The translations under genes and the position numbers were made by a program. The notes below the pieces were generated by a model. It was not told where the DNA came from. It saw only the letters and a program-made list of their open reading frames with translations, and ran no database searches. DNA of 64,000 nt. Source: Engraulis encrasicolus (taxonomy: Eukaryota; Chordata; Actinopteri; Clupeiformes; Engraulidae). Position 1 is the stretch's first letter. Every line of letters begins with the position of its first letter. The DNA is taken from contig NC_085874.1 of assembly GCF_034702125.1 (NCBI RefSeq), forward strand, positions 1,009,501 through 1,073,500, read 5' to 3'. Positions 34,301 through 53,492 of this stretch are shown here, piece after piece.

Positions 34301-37300
34301 CTTCATCAAGAGGCTGGCTAGGTCTGTCAGCACACATACACCAAAGAAAACTGCTTGGATTACCTAAGGGAAATGGAACAATGGACACAAAGGAGAATAT
34401 TAAGAAATGCATTATTATTATTTAGTTACAGTGCACATCAATAATGAGTACACAACTTTAATCTTTAACTTACTCTGTGCACATATAACACCTTTGAAGC
34501 TTACCACAAAAAAGCAAGTGTAATGTTGTAACTGAAATTACATAATTTTCCATTTTTGTGACACAGGTGCTAAATCAGTCTCAGAATGTAGAATGACTCA
34601 TTACACAGTATAAAATCACATCAAACGGTATACAAATATAGTGTTTAATAGAGAAAACCCCTTTCCATTTGTTGCTGTAAGCAATTAAGAGAAAGGACAA
34701 AGGGCCTGAGAAAGAAAAAGAAAGTTTTACACCTGAACGGTTGATGCTTATTAGAAGAAGACCATCAGAACTTTGGGTCATTTCACGTGAAATCAGCTTT
34801 GGGACCCGACCGACACGGATTTCAATCATACTTGCTGTGCCTGTTTAGTAGCAAGGTAGCACCCAAGAACTGCATTTTTGTGAATCTGGCACCAATATTA
34901 AGGGAGAAACAGACTAGCAAAGGTTTACATGTGAGGGTAGGACACTATGCATTCAGCCTTGATTATATCAGTCAGTGTAAGTCACAAAAGGATGTCAGAT
35001 GTATTGTTTGAAAGCTCTTTTCTGGCTCTACAAATTACTCAAACAGCATGGAATACAACAACCTTCAGAATATGAATTATGATAGATTGAAAAATTAAAA
35101 ATGGAATATAAAAAAACGTATATTTTAAAATGGCTGGTTTCTTGTCTAAACATAGCCTGCAATGTCATAAACAACACCTGAAAATGGGGTGTTTGGTTCT
35201 TTATTCATTTCAGAGATAATGGGACATAAAGGTCGAAATGAGTTGTAATGAAGTAGTAATAGAGTAGTGTCAGGGACAGGGCTGGACTGGTCATCTGGCA
35301 TAACGGCCATTTTCCCGGTGGGCCCTGCACCCATGTCGGTCCCTATTTCAGGTACTCAAAAACTACACGGCTTCTGCCCATTGTCAATGGACATAGTGGA
35401 AGCTAGACCATTTTAAGCATTCAGAGAAGGCAGGGTTGAAAGAATTTTAAATGTTCAAGCATCAAAGGGTATGTTGTAGCTGTATATGATGGCAACTAGT
35501 GGCTAGCATGTATTCAGGAATGTATGCCGAGCACTGGAGAGGTGAAACTAAACTTCCTGCATCCTCATGGACCATCTCCATCCTTCACATATTCCGATAG
35601 ACATGTTGTCATGTGATGTTACTATGGTATCACCATATTATTACTAGGTGATTTGTATGATGCCATATTTTTGAGTCCCATTGTCTCTGAAATGAATAAA
35701 AAACCAAACACCAGCATTTCAGGTGTTGTTCATGACATTGCAGGCTATGTTTAGACAAGGAACTGGCCATTTTAAAATATAAGCTTTTTTGATATTCAAT
35801 TTTTAATTTTTCAATTTATGATAATTCATATTCTGAGGGTTGTTGTGTTCCATGCCATTTGTGTAATTTGCAGAGCCAGAAAAGAGCTTTCAAATAACAC
35901 CACGGTAGGGATGCAAATTATCGATTAATTCATTAATCATTAGTTGATAGCCTTATTGATCGACTTACGATTAATTGATAAGCGGCGTTTTCCCCCCGAA
36001 ATCTCAATGTTTCTAAAAAAAACCTACTAAATCTAAAGAATTTAATTAAAAAAATGATATAAAATACCACATTTAAATTGATTCTATTTCAATTCTTTAA
36101 TCCAAAGGTGATTTAAATAATCCCACTATTCACACCTCTCTTCACACACACTCTTCAATATGCCGATTTCACCTGGGTCTCTTGTCAGTTAAATTCTCGA
36201 TTAATTGCGATTAATGTTTTTTAATCGATTAACACATTGATCGATTAAAGTCGATTAATCGATTAATCGTTTGCATCCCTACACCACGGACATATTTTTG
36301 TGACTTACACTGACTGATATAATCAAGGCTGAATGCATAGTGTCCTACCCTCATATGTAAACCTTCGCTAGTCTGTTTCTCCCTTAATATTGGTGTCAGA
36401 TTCACACAAATGCAGTTCTGGGGTGCTACCTTGCTACTAAACAGGCACAGCAAGTATGATTGAAATCCGTGTCGGTCAGGTCCCAAAGATAGATAGATAG
36501 ATAGATTAGATAGATTATTTATTTGTCCTTTCGGAAATTTCACATGAAATGACCCCTTTACTTATCAGTCAAAACACTGTATCCAATGTGGTCCAAACTT
36601 AGGACATGGAATTCTAAAGTGGGGTGATTAATTCCCATGAAACCATGAAATATGCAGCACATGCCAAGGCATGGTGTATGTGGGTGTCGTCCACCTGATG
36701 AACACTTGTGCCAAATTTCATGCTTTTATCACCTTGTGAGCGATTCTTTCACCCTATACAGTGAAAGTGATGACTGGTGCACCAACTTGCACAAACCGTG
36801 ACGGTGATGCAAACACTGCAGACAGGGACTAAACTGAACATTTGCAGTGGTATTAAATTAAGCTATTGACAGGAAAAGCAAAATAAAGAATTTTCAATAA
36901 ATTCTATTATTAATGTACACCAATAGGCCTATAAATCACAAATAAGCGTAACAATATCTCCATCAGTTAAGAACTGCATTATAATAATCTATTCTATTGC
37001 ATCTCTAAACATAAGTGGGGAACTAAGACCTACGGTTGTGAGGGGATGCACATAAAAATGAGTGGCACGACCCATGGCCTTGGCTGGAATATACCAGTAT
37101 TTGGGGGGTCTTCGCATGGTAACATGAGAAAATCATTGCCCTTGTCTGTGGGGCCTACTTATAAGCATGTCTGAATACAGCCAGCATCCACTGAGTAGCT
37201 ACACCGGACAAAGATGAGCCTGGGTGGATCACATTTCCTGTTTCACCATGCAATAACCTTGAATGATTATTGTATTGGTAGGCTGCCTAATCCTGATTTG

Positions 37301-37640
37301 CGGTTTCAGCCTATTATTATTGTTGTGCTATTGTGTGTAGTCGTTGTTAGTAACAGGCTAGGCTATAAGCTACTTGATGTTTTGGCAGACGTGGGTTTTT
37401 TTTTCATCGCAGGGAATTCAAGCAATTCTTGTTAGTAGGCTTTAGGCAGGACAGCGAAACAACAATAGCCTATGTCAGTCTTTGCCGTGAAGCACTTACC
37501 AGGTTTATGAAGGTTAAAAACTTCCAACTACCACCGTATGTTTGGTGTGCCGGTATCTCAATGGCTTTATAGTTGCACAGAATAGAAAAATAAGACAGAA
37601 GAATCGCAACTCTTAATATTTGAGAAGGGATGAGCGCCAT
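28357..37640 (-). CDS. aig1: AIG1, androgen-induced gene 1 protein, FAHFA hydrolase (5 coding exons)
   Basis: Minus-strand exons in gene order: 37640-37500, 34363-34208, 31982-31881, 29843-29728, 28537-28357 (stop TAA), 696 nt, 231 residues, with consensus acceptors and donors and matching phases (the W codon TG|G is split between exons 4 and 5). AIG1 is a multipass membrane threonine hydrolase that cleaves fatty acid esters of hydroxy fatty acids. Both residues reported as essential in the human enzyme line up: Thr43 in KFLTF (exon 1) and His134 in NHGMH (the codon just after the exon 3/4 junction). Other landmarks are [17 protein letters not shown] at the N terminus, [15 protein letters not shown] opening exon 2, [13 protein letters not shown] in exon 3, and [13 protein letters not shown] in the last exon. 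Introns hold a fold-back transposon (intron 1), a DIRS remnant (intron 2), a 9-bp-TSD element (intron 3) and an L2-like LINE (intron 4). Exons 1 to 4 are too short to stand out as ORFs. Confidence 0.94.
28580..29065 (-). pseudogene. L2-like LINE C-terminal remnant in AIG1 intron 4
   Basis: On the minus strand, RLDYCNA-, [17 protein letters not shown] and WHPT-type segments give the thumb and C-terminal part of L2-like ORF2 with several stops. It has the same orientation as AIG1. Confidence 0.65.
29926..30250 (-). pseudogene. Possible hAT transposase fragment
   Basis: A minus-strand frame contains [20 protein letters not shown], which resembles the GKPF-x-EFIK stretch in hAT-type transposases and GTF2IRD2-like proteins. 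Upstream is a second open piece ([17 protein letters not shown]). Only a short match, so the call is weak. In AIG1 intron 3. Confidence 0.3.
30322..31439. mobile_element. DNA transposon with 97-bp inverted ends and perfect 9-bp TSD, 1118 bp
   Basis: Ends start TAGCCTGAGTATCATCCTCC on both strands and match over 97 bp with one difference. Flanking ATCAACGCA occurs at 30313-30321 and 31440-31448. A 9-bp TSD with long inverted ends points to Mutator-like or Merlin-type elements. The interior has no transposase (longest frame about 86 codons, 30822-31082). In AIG1 intron 3. Confidence 0.9.
31465..31620. repeat. Imperfect fold-back repeat
   Basis: GTTTCCAATAAGACC and GACGTTTCGTAGAAGACCT/GACGTTTCGTAGAGGACG face an inverted GAAATTTTGAAC...TTTTTGGAAAC. 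The GACGTTTCGTAGA word is a short tandem pair. Confidence 0.4.
32250..33900 (+). mobile_element. DIRS-like tyrosine-recombinase retrotransposon remnant
   Basis: Inverted terminal repeats: 32278-32425 and 33762-33900 (GTGACTCTATG, GTTTAGCGCCCT, TTTTTAAACACGCCTAT, GCTCGCTCATCTTCACATT). An internal stretch at 33,640-33,690 is the complement of the left outer end (CTTTCGGTC, ACAGACTGTGACTC), as expected for a DIRS internal complementary region. Coding remnants: RT with [15 protein letters not shown] (about 32,740-32,785), then RNase H with [29 protein letters not shown] and [16 protein letters not shown] (33,215-33,430). No recombinase domain remains. Lies in AIG1 intron 2, opposite to the gene. 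Confidence 0.8.
33900..34060 (-). pseudogene. LINE ORF2 C-terminal fragment
   Basis: The minus-strand frame [23 protein letters not shown] is the usual last block of L2-like ORF2 proteins. Confidence 0.6.
34080..34150 (+). repeat. tRNA-like SINE head fragment
   Basis: CCGTGGCTCAGTGCTTAGAG resembles a pol III A box, with GTTGGCAACCC after it. The B box region is degenerate. It lies 58 bp from AIG1 exon 2. Confidence 0.45.
34775..36555. mobile_element. Fold-back DNA transposon, copy 2, with nested insertions, 4-bp TSD
   Basis: Same GGGTCATTTCACGTGAAATC ends as the element at 20,744. CTTT flanks both sides (34771-34774, 36556-36559). A hAT MITE sits at 35906-36281, and a (GATA)n plus LINE-tail-like stretch (36,488-36,541) interrupts the right arm near its tip. 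In AIG1 intron 1. Confidence 0.85.
35906..36281. mobile_element. hAT MITE nested in the fold-back element, 376 bp
   Basis: Ends TAGGGATGCAAA and TTTGCATCCCTA, many ATCGATTAAT words near the tips, and a perfect 8-bp TSD CACCACGG (35898-35905, 36282-36289). Copy 1 of the host element has the empty site near 21,880. Confidence 0.9.
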
Positions 37641-38132
37641 GTTATTGGCAGCCTACGTCCGTTGGGTGTGAACGTGAATCCCCTCGCGTCCTCGCAGAAA
37701 AAGTGTTCGATTGTGTAGAGATCACACAAGAGCAATGACGGGATGTGCCCAGTTTTCACCACAAATTAAGCCAACAGCTCAGCTGCATAGCCGTCTACAC
37801 GCGCGTGGACCAGTGATGCTGCTGCTGCTGCGAGACATGCAGGTAAGCCGCCTACGATTTCTCTGTTGTTCATGCCATGCCCGCTTCCTCCTTTGGCGCG
37901 TGTGCGAATGATGCGCATCCAATACGTGATGTGTCAGATGTTGGAGGGGCGGAGAAACGCTGCTATCAAGTGAACAATATTGACATAGTAGGCCTAGCTT
38001 ATGTCTTTGTCTGAAAACAAGGGAGAGAGTTGACTCTAGACTGTTATTAATCTATCACAAGAATTTCGAGAATGGCCTTTGCCATATGAAGGCAAGAATT
38101 TAGAATAGGCCTATAGCCTACATAGAATGGCC

Positions 38133-38225
38133 TATATTTTTATTTGTCATTGTGACGAACACAACAAAATTGAGCATTCCTTGTTGAAGCAATAATAAAA
38201 ATAAAAATAAATTAAAAATAAAAAG
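38133..38225 (-). repeat. LINE 3' tail fragment
   Basis: TTTATTTGTCATTGTGACGA and GCATTCCTTGTTG match the tail of the LINE at 7.16 kb, then an A-rich run. Confidence 0.7.
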
Positions 38226-38339
38226 AACTGCATGATGAATCATTTGAATGTCTGTAAATGTTAACACTTATCCTACAGTAGTCTGATATGTGTCACTTGT
38301 TGTGGGAGGCTACACTTATCATACCCATGGTGAAGATTA

Positions 38340-38590
38340 CATACTGCCATTCCAACATACCGCCATTCCGACATACCGCCATGCCAAGACCAAGTTGCTT
38401 TTAGGGGAGCGAGCATACACCTTTGGCATGTCCGGAGCTGTCCACGCATGTGGTGCTGAAATCTGCGTAAATCGTGCTCCAAGGGAAGGATGTCGGAATG
38501 GCGGGACATTTCATGGGGAAAAAAAGATACCGCCATTCCGACAATTGAACGTCAATGTCGGAATGGCGGTATGTCAGAATGCCGGTTGCC
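38340..38590. mobile_element. MITE with 16-bp tandem ends (CATACCGCCATTCCGA)
   Basis: Three 16-bp units in a row (38340-38387), then inverted units at about 38,489 and a hairpin at 38,529-38,574 whose arms are ATACCGCCATTCCGACA and its complement. Confidence 0.6.
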
Positions 38591-39428
38591 CCTCATGGCA
38601 ATTCCAACAGCCGACTATCAGTGGCAGAACAATTTCACATAGGGCCCCAACCAAAACACAGATAGGGCCCCATACGCCCCCATATGGCCTGTCATGGTCA
38701 TAATAGAGCCAGCAAGCCTCCATAACCATACAGAAGGGCCCTGGACCCTGGCACAAATGCCCTGTTTGCCCCCGCCCCGCCCCGCCCCCATAGCACTGCC
38801 CTTGGTGACTAGGCTATGTCTTCTGGCCAGATGTTGTGTCCAGATCTGCAAAACTCTTTCCTTCTTTTTTTTCCTTAAATCTATTCAAATTCGACTAACA
38901 CGCTGTTTACACATACCCTGTGTATTTCAAAAAACAAAGACTTTTCCCTACGTTTGTGCCTTTGGTTTACACAAGGTTCTTCCTCTGAAAACGATTTTTC
39001 CTGAAAACTCAGGAAAAAGTGGAGACTTTGGATGGCTTGGATGGCATTCTCCTGGCTGCGCATAGGCTTAACGTAGCCTATTTATGACTGCTTTCGGCAG
39101 CATGCAGATTTTCCAATAGTGTGAACAAAGACATTTTGGTAAACTTACGAAAGAAAAATGAAAAAAGAAAAACACCCGGGTATGTCTAAACAAATAATTT
39201 GTAACTGGCTCTGGCAGGGGGCTCCACTGGATGGTCGTTGGTGTCTGCCTGGGGTTTCTTCCAAACTGAAGGCTTTGTGATGTTTACTTTTATTTTAACA
39301 AGACATCATTGTTCTATCCTCCTCCACATTCATTAAGTCATTCTGAATGTTGAGCCATGTGTCATGAAACAGTCATGAATGCCTTATGTACAGTTTATGA
39401 CAGCTGTTATGCATTTATAAAGGCCTTT

Positions 39429-40099
39429 TCACACCAGAACAGCCACCGTTGGTGAGACAGAAGCGATTTTTACCGGCGACGGCGAAAATACATTGAAACA
39501 GATCTGTCCTTCCACACCAACACGGCGGTAGTCGGGTGGTAGTCGAGCAGTAGCGGTGCGGGAGACGACTCAGTGCTGCGCTACATTTGGAAAATCCAAC
39601 TCAAGCGGAACTTTGACAGCGGCGGCCGGTGGTGTCCCGTTGAAATGAGTGGCAAAGTGGCAAAGAGGGGGGTGGTTTGAACAGGACTGGCAACGCACGC
39701 CGACATAGTCAGTGTGAAAAGCTAAGGCCAGATTCACACTAGAGCGTGGCGGAAAGGCAGCAAGAAGAGGGCTGTCTTCCTGCTTAGTCCCGGCCGGTGT
39801 GTTCTACTCGGCCTTTCACACTGACAGTGTCGGTGTGCGCGCCCAGTCCTGTTCGAAATCCCCCCCACGGCCATTGCTAGTTTGCTACTTTGCCATTCAT
39901 TTCAACGGGACACAGCCAGCCGTTGCCGTCCAAAATCCGCTCTTGTTCTATTTTCTGAATGCAGCACGGAGCGGAGCCAGCTCCCGCGCCGATTCTGTCT
40001 GACTACCGCGGGTTGGTGTGGAAGGACAGATCTGTTTCCATGTATTTTCGCCACTGCCGGTAAAAATCGCTCCCGTCCCGCTTCCCTGCTCTGGTGTGA
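39429..40099. mobile_element. GC-rich fold-back element, ~670 bp
   Basis: TCACACCAGA and TCTGGTGTGA at the tips, then inverted arms of about 290 bp (GATTTTTACCGGCGACGGCG against CGCCACTGCCGGTAAAAATC; ACAGATCTGTCCTTCCACAC against GTGTGGAAGGACAGATCTGT). The centre is at about 39,720-39,790. No ORF or clear TSD. Confidence 0.7.
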
Positions 40100-40435
40100 T
40101 GCAACCCATATAGGAGGCTATGTGTTACCACTTTTTACAGCAGGTTGCAACAGAGCATATTGTTGTAGAGAGAGTTCCATTATAAAAGTGAAGATGGCTT
40201 GCGTATGGATTGCTTTCCTTGTACTCCGAGGCTCTGTTCACCGCTGCCGTTTTTGTGGGTTGAATGTCTGTTTTGGGATGGGTTCTAAAAAACTATTGTA
40301 CTCTCTGTCTCCGCTTTTTATTGAGACCATGTACACTGAATGCACAATCCCCACTGCTGAAAAAATAGTTTTCTGACTTTGATGATGGGGTAGGCTATAT
40401 ATTCAAACGGAAACATGAGTTAAGACAGAATATAC

Positions 40436-41704
40436 AGTGCCTACACACCCCTTTTCAAATGCCAGGTTTTGTGATGTAAAAAATGACAGACAAATTTCAC
40501 AACTTTTCCCACCTTTAATCTAAGCTATTAACCTGTATAATGCAATTGAAAAATAACTTCAAAGCTTAAAAAGGAAAAAAATAGAAAATAAAAAACTTAA
40601 ATTAACATGGTTGCATAAATGTGCTCTTAAATTAATTCTTTGTTGCAACACCTTTGACTTTTATTACAGCACTCTGTCTTTTTGGGTACATATCAGCGTG
40701 GCACATGTTGATGTGGCAATTTTGTTCAGTCTTCTTTGCAAAAGCACTCTAAATCTGCACAATGCTGCCTCCATCATACTTCACTTTAGGTATGGTGTCA
40801 TGTGGGTGATGTTTTGCGGCAAACATACTTTGGGGATTATGTCCAAACCTTGGTGGAGTAAAAAGACATCTGTAATCTCCCAAATGCACGAGAGAAAATG
40901 TGTTATGGTATTGCAATTCCATAAGTGTCTGGCGCAAAATAACACTGTCCATCACCCAAATGACAGCATGCCTAAAGTGAAACACGGTGGTGGCAACATT
41001 ATGCTTTGTGACTGTTTTTCTCCAACAGGAACTGGAAGTCAGGGAGGAGGGAATTATGAACAGTTCCACAGAGGCTGTGGTAGTGGCACAAAACCCTCGC
41101 GCCCTGTTAGAAAGGTGAAGATGCAGAGGAATTTAATCTTTCAGAGCGACAATTGCCCTAAGCACACATCTAAATCAACAAAATAATACCTCCACCAGAA
41201 TAAGATTGAGGTTTTAGAATGTCCTAAGACGGAGTTCAGATCTGCTGGATCTGATCCCTAGACCTGGCTTGGCCTCGTGACTACTGTACCCTATTGTGTA
41301 AAGTGATTCATTGTACCCTATATTGGCTGGCACATGAAGCACCTTGGAAAGATTATTATTGCAAAGGCGGTTTTGAGGGCTGGTTTGGGTCGTGGCCGCG
41401 GGGCCAAGTTGGCCTGGCCCTTGGGGCCTCTGGCCCCCTGGGCCTGGGCCCGGTAGGCCCGTGCATTAATCCACCCCTGCTGATAGACTCCCCAAGAAAT
41501 CTGAGTGCTGTAATAAAAGGCAAAGGAGCTGCAACGATGTATTAGTTTAAGGGTGTGTGCATGCCACCATGCCAATTTCAGTTTTTAATTTGATTTTCCC
41601 CCTTTAAAGCTTTGAGTTGTGAACATATTTGTCCTTCTGTCATTTTTTGTATCACAAAATCCCGGTGTTTGAATAAGGGCGTAGACCTTTTTTTTATAGG
41701 CACT
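40436..41704. mobile_element. Palindromic derivative of a Tc1-like transposon
   Basis: ACAGTGCCTACACACCCCTT at the left is the inverse of the right end (GGCGTAGACC...AGGCACT). TTTTGTGATGTAAAAAATGACAG has its inverse at about 41,637-41,660. Both arms carry the same end of the transposase gene facing each other: the right arm reads PKVKHGGGNIMLCDCFSPTG and QSDNCPKHTSKSTK on the plus strand; the left arm has PKVKYDGGS on the minus strand (about 40,760-40,800). A GC-rich block (41,370-41,480) sits in the right arm. Stops throughout. Confidence 0.75.
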
Positions 41705-42342
41705 AGAGTTCCGTTTTAGCCCTTCATGATTGCATTAAAAATAAGAGAATATGTGTTCTGCAAGAAAAGTTAACACGTGCCAGCAGGATATCGAGTAAAA
41801 TGATGCGGTGTGTTGTGGGCCAAGTTGCCTTAAATCTCCCGACCCAATATGGACCGACGCAGGACTGAACCGCGCAGTGAACTGTAGCCTTTCGTTGCTT
41901 TAATACGCAAAATGGAAACAAATGAGGACGCTGCAAGCATAGGACTATTCCAACGTTTGCCCAATTCGTGTAGCGAGACCTGCGGTTTATTTTTGTTTAT
42001 TTTATTTTTTAGTAATTAGCCGATAAAGAACCTGTTTTAGGCTATCTGGACGCAACAACTCAGGATGCATTTCCTGCTTTCATTGACACTGCAAATGATA
42101 ACAGTCGCAGTCTACATGCCGACGCAAGCGTAGCCTTTGGTATTTAGCTATATCTTCTACACATGCTCTTGGGAAAACCTCTTCTGCCATTGCGGTAAGA
42201 ATTGGTGAGGCTTGCGTGTGCGTTCAGGGAGAGAGGGCAGATAGCGATCAACGAACAGGTTTCATCTGGAATATAATCAGACGCAAATGTCCGCAGTGCT
42301 TTAAAGGAGGGTAAATAATTATCGTATGGACTAACTGACTAA

Positions 42343-51494
<9,152 letters not shown>

Positions 51495-52633
51495 ACGGTT
51501 TTCAAGACAGATGAATGACAGGGGCCTATATCCTTTGCCGAAAGACATAAAGCCAAAAGCTCCATAATGTCCATGGTTGCTAGAGCTTTTCGGTCAAAGT
51601 AAGGCAAAGGCGGCAGTAATCATGCAAAAACAGCTATGCGGAGTACACACTTTGTTTTCCATTGTGCACTACATTCTCCACAGCAGTGTGTCATGCCTAG
51701 ACACAGCCTAGTTCATATATAAACATCCTGAATGTAATGTTACTATACTGTTGTCCTTTTGCAATCTGTTGAAAAGCAATATTTACTTTAGTACTTCTTG
51801 GTATTAACGGCTCAGTATTCGAATACCAAATTAGCTATAAATATTACCGTGCCCCTCAGTCTTTGGGGGGTCATATTTTTGTAAGATGTAAACACAGTGT
51901 CATTGTTATTCAAACAATTACTAAGATTTCGAATTGGCTACCTGATACCCACTAAAATAATTTACTATTAGGTGATCCAAAATTGAATTAATAATGTGTG
52001 CATACATTTTGGACTACTGGTACTCTTCACCAAAGTAGCATCTCTGCCCCAATGCTGGCAGGATACTGTAGACGAGAATGTGCTACACAAGGTCCTGCAA
52101 GTTAGTGAAATGAATGACATTTCAAGATACAAAATTTGTATCTAAATGAGTGCATTGTCCAAGCTGGATAAATATTAATTCCTTACAGTTCAGAAGGAAA
52201 ACAGGTCATTTCATGCCAATCAAACAAATCTCCACACGTTGGCATCTCAAAATATTCTGAAATATTATAAGGGCCTTCCTTAGACACCCAAGGGAAAGAT
52301 TGGATTTTTTAAAGTGAAGTTGTATCCTTTCCAAGTTGTAGATAGTTTTATAGGGAGAGAGGGCTTTGATTTTGTTCAGCCTTTGTTGTTATGCAAAATT
52401 TTGAAGCCGTACAACGTAGACGGCTCAAATGTGGCATGCTGGTTCATGAATAGGTAGGCTATAGTGTGCAGTTAAATTGTTGTGTTGGTCTAGATGAGCA
52501 CACATCTTAGCAGCAATCCCTCAAACTAAAATCAGCATTTTATGGCAGCATTTTTCTGTGCTCTGTTTAGGCCTTCAGAAGACATGCTGTTGTATTCGTG
52601 TTCAACATAGGATTTTGAGTTTTAGTCCTTATT
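51495..52633 (+). other. Probable PTCHD4 3' UTR and flank
   Basis: AT-rich, with no ORF or recognised repeat. It directly follows the PTCHD4 stop and has no strong close AATAAA, so the 3' UTR probably runs on. The end of the transcript cannot be placed from sequence alone. Confidence 0.35.
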
Positions 52634-52642
52634 GAGATAAGT

Positions 52643-52831
52643 AGAAGGCCCTGCCGTGGCCAACCGGTAGGGAACTCGTCTACCATGCGGCTGACCCGGG
52701 TTCGATTCCCGGCCCGGGTCCTTTGCTGAGCCCTCCCCATCTCTCTCCCCATTCGCTTCCTGTCCACCTCTCACACTGTCCTGTCAAAAAAAGACCCAAA
52801 AAAATCTTTTTTTTTTTTTAAAAAAAAGAGA
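52643..52831 (+). mobile_element. tRNA-derived SINE with 9-bp TSD
   Basis: GCCGTGGCCAACCGGTAGGG (A box) and GGGTTCGATTCCCGGCCC (B box), then a tail with CCATCTCTCTCCCC, CACTGTCCTGTC and a T/A-rich end. GAGATAAGT flanks it at 52634-52642 and 52832-52840. Not a functional tRNA. Confidence 0.85.
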
Positions 52832-53149
52832 GAGATAAGTTGAACTTTCACAAAAATCAATGATCATTGAATAAATCTCAAAATGGTCTCAATAGGAGAC
52901 GTCTCATCAGAGCGCTTAAACACTTTGTGAATGTGCAAATATGTTTTTTCCCCGGAAGGCTTCACAATCTCTTCTTTTTTGAAAATATATTGTATATTTC
53001 TCTAAAAATGGAGGAAAGAGCAGAGGCCCCTCCTTTTTTGGACTTACACTTCACCCGGTACAGATGAACACCTGAGTAATACTGTTTGCACAGTTTTGTG
53101 CAGCTCTTTCTATTTTATTTTAAGTCCTACATAGTATGAACAGATTGTG

Positions 53150-53492
53150 CCAGAGCCATGGAATTCAGAGTTATGACAACCAGGGTCCAGGAAGTCAGTT
53201 GGTGACATGAGTCACATACTGTAGATTCAAATAATTCTAGGCAGCGTCTTTCTTTTCGTTAGAGACTAACACAGAACCACTACATAACAAGCAAAGATGA
53301 CATCAAAATGAATTAAAATTATTTACATCTACCTTTACTGCACTTTCTGTGTCTGACACTCACTTCCTGGAACTATTTTGGAACTATGCCAATGGCAATC
53401 TGTGTGTGAAAGGCTCTATGAGCCACCATCTTGTGTAAAAAAAATGGAACACAGGGCTCAATTGGATTAGCCTAACTCTTATATGAACTCTT
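53150..53492 (-). repeat. LINE fragment, uninterrupted copy
   Basis: Same sequence as 44,555-44,628 plus 45,491-45,832, without the hAT-like insertion. Confidence 0.7.

Noticed and set aside
41360..41545. GC-rich open frames of Gly/Pro/Leu type
   Set aside because: Low-complexity GGCC-rich sequence within the palindromic Tc1 element; open by composition on both strands.
52643..52720. tRNA gene on the plus strand
   Set aside because: Same reason, and a 9-bp target-site duplication encloses the whole unit.
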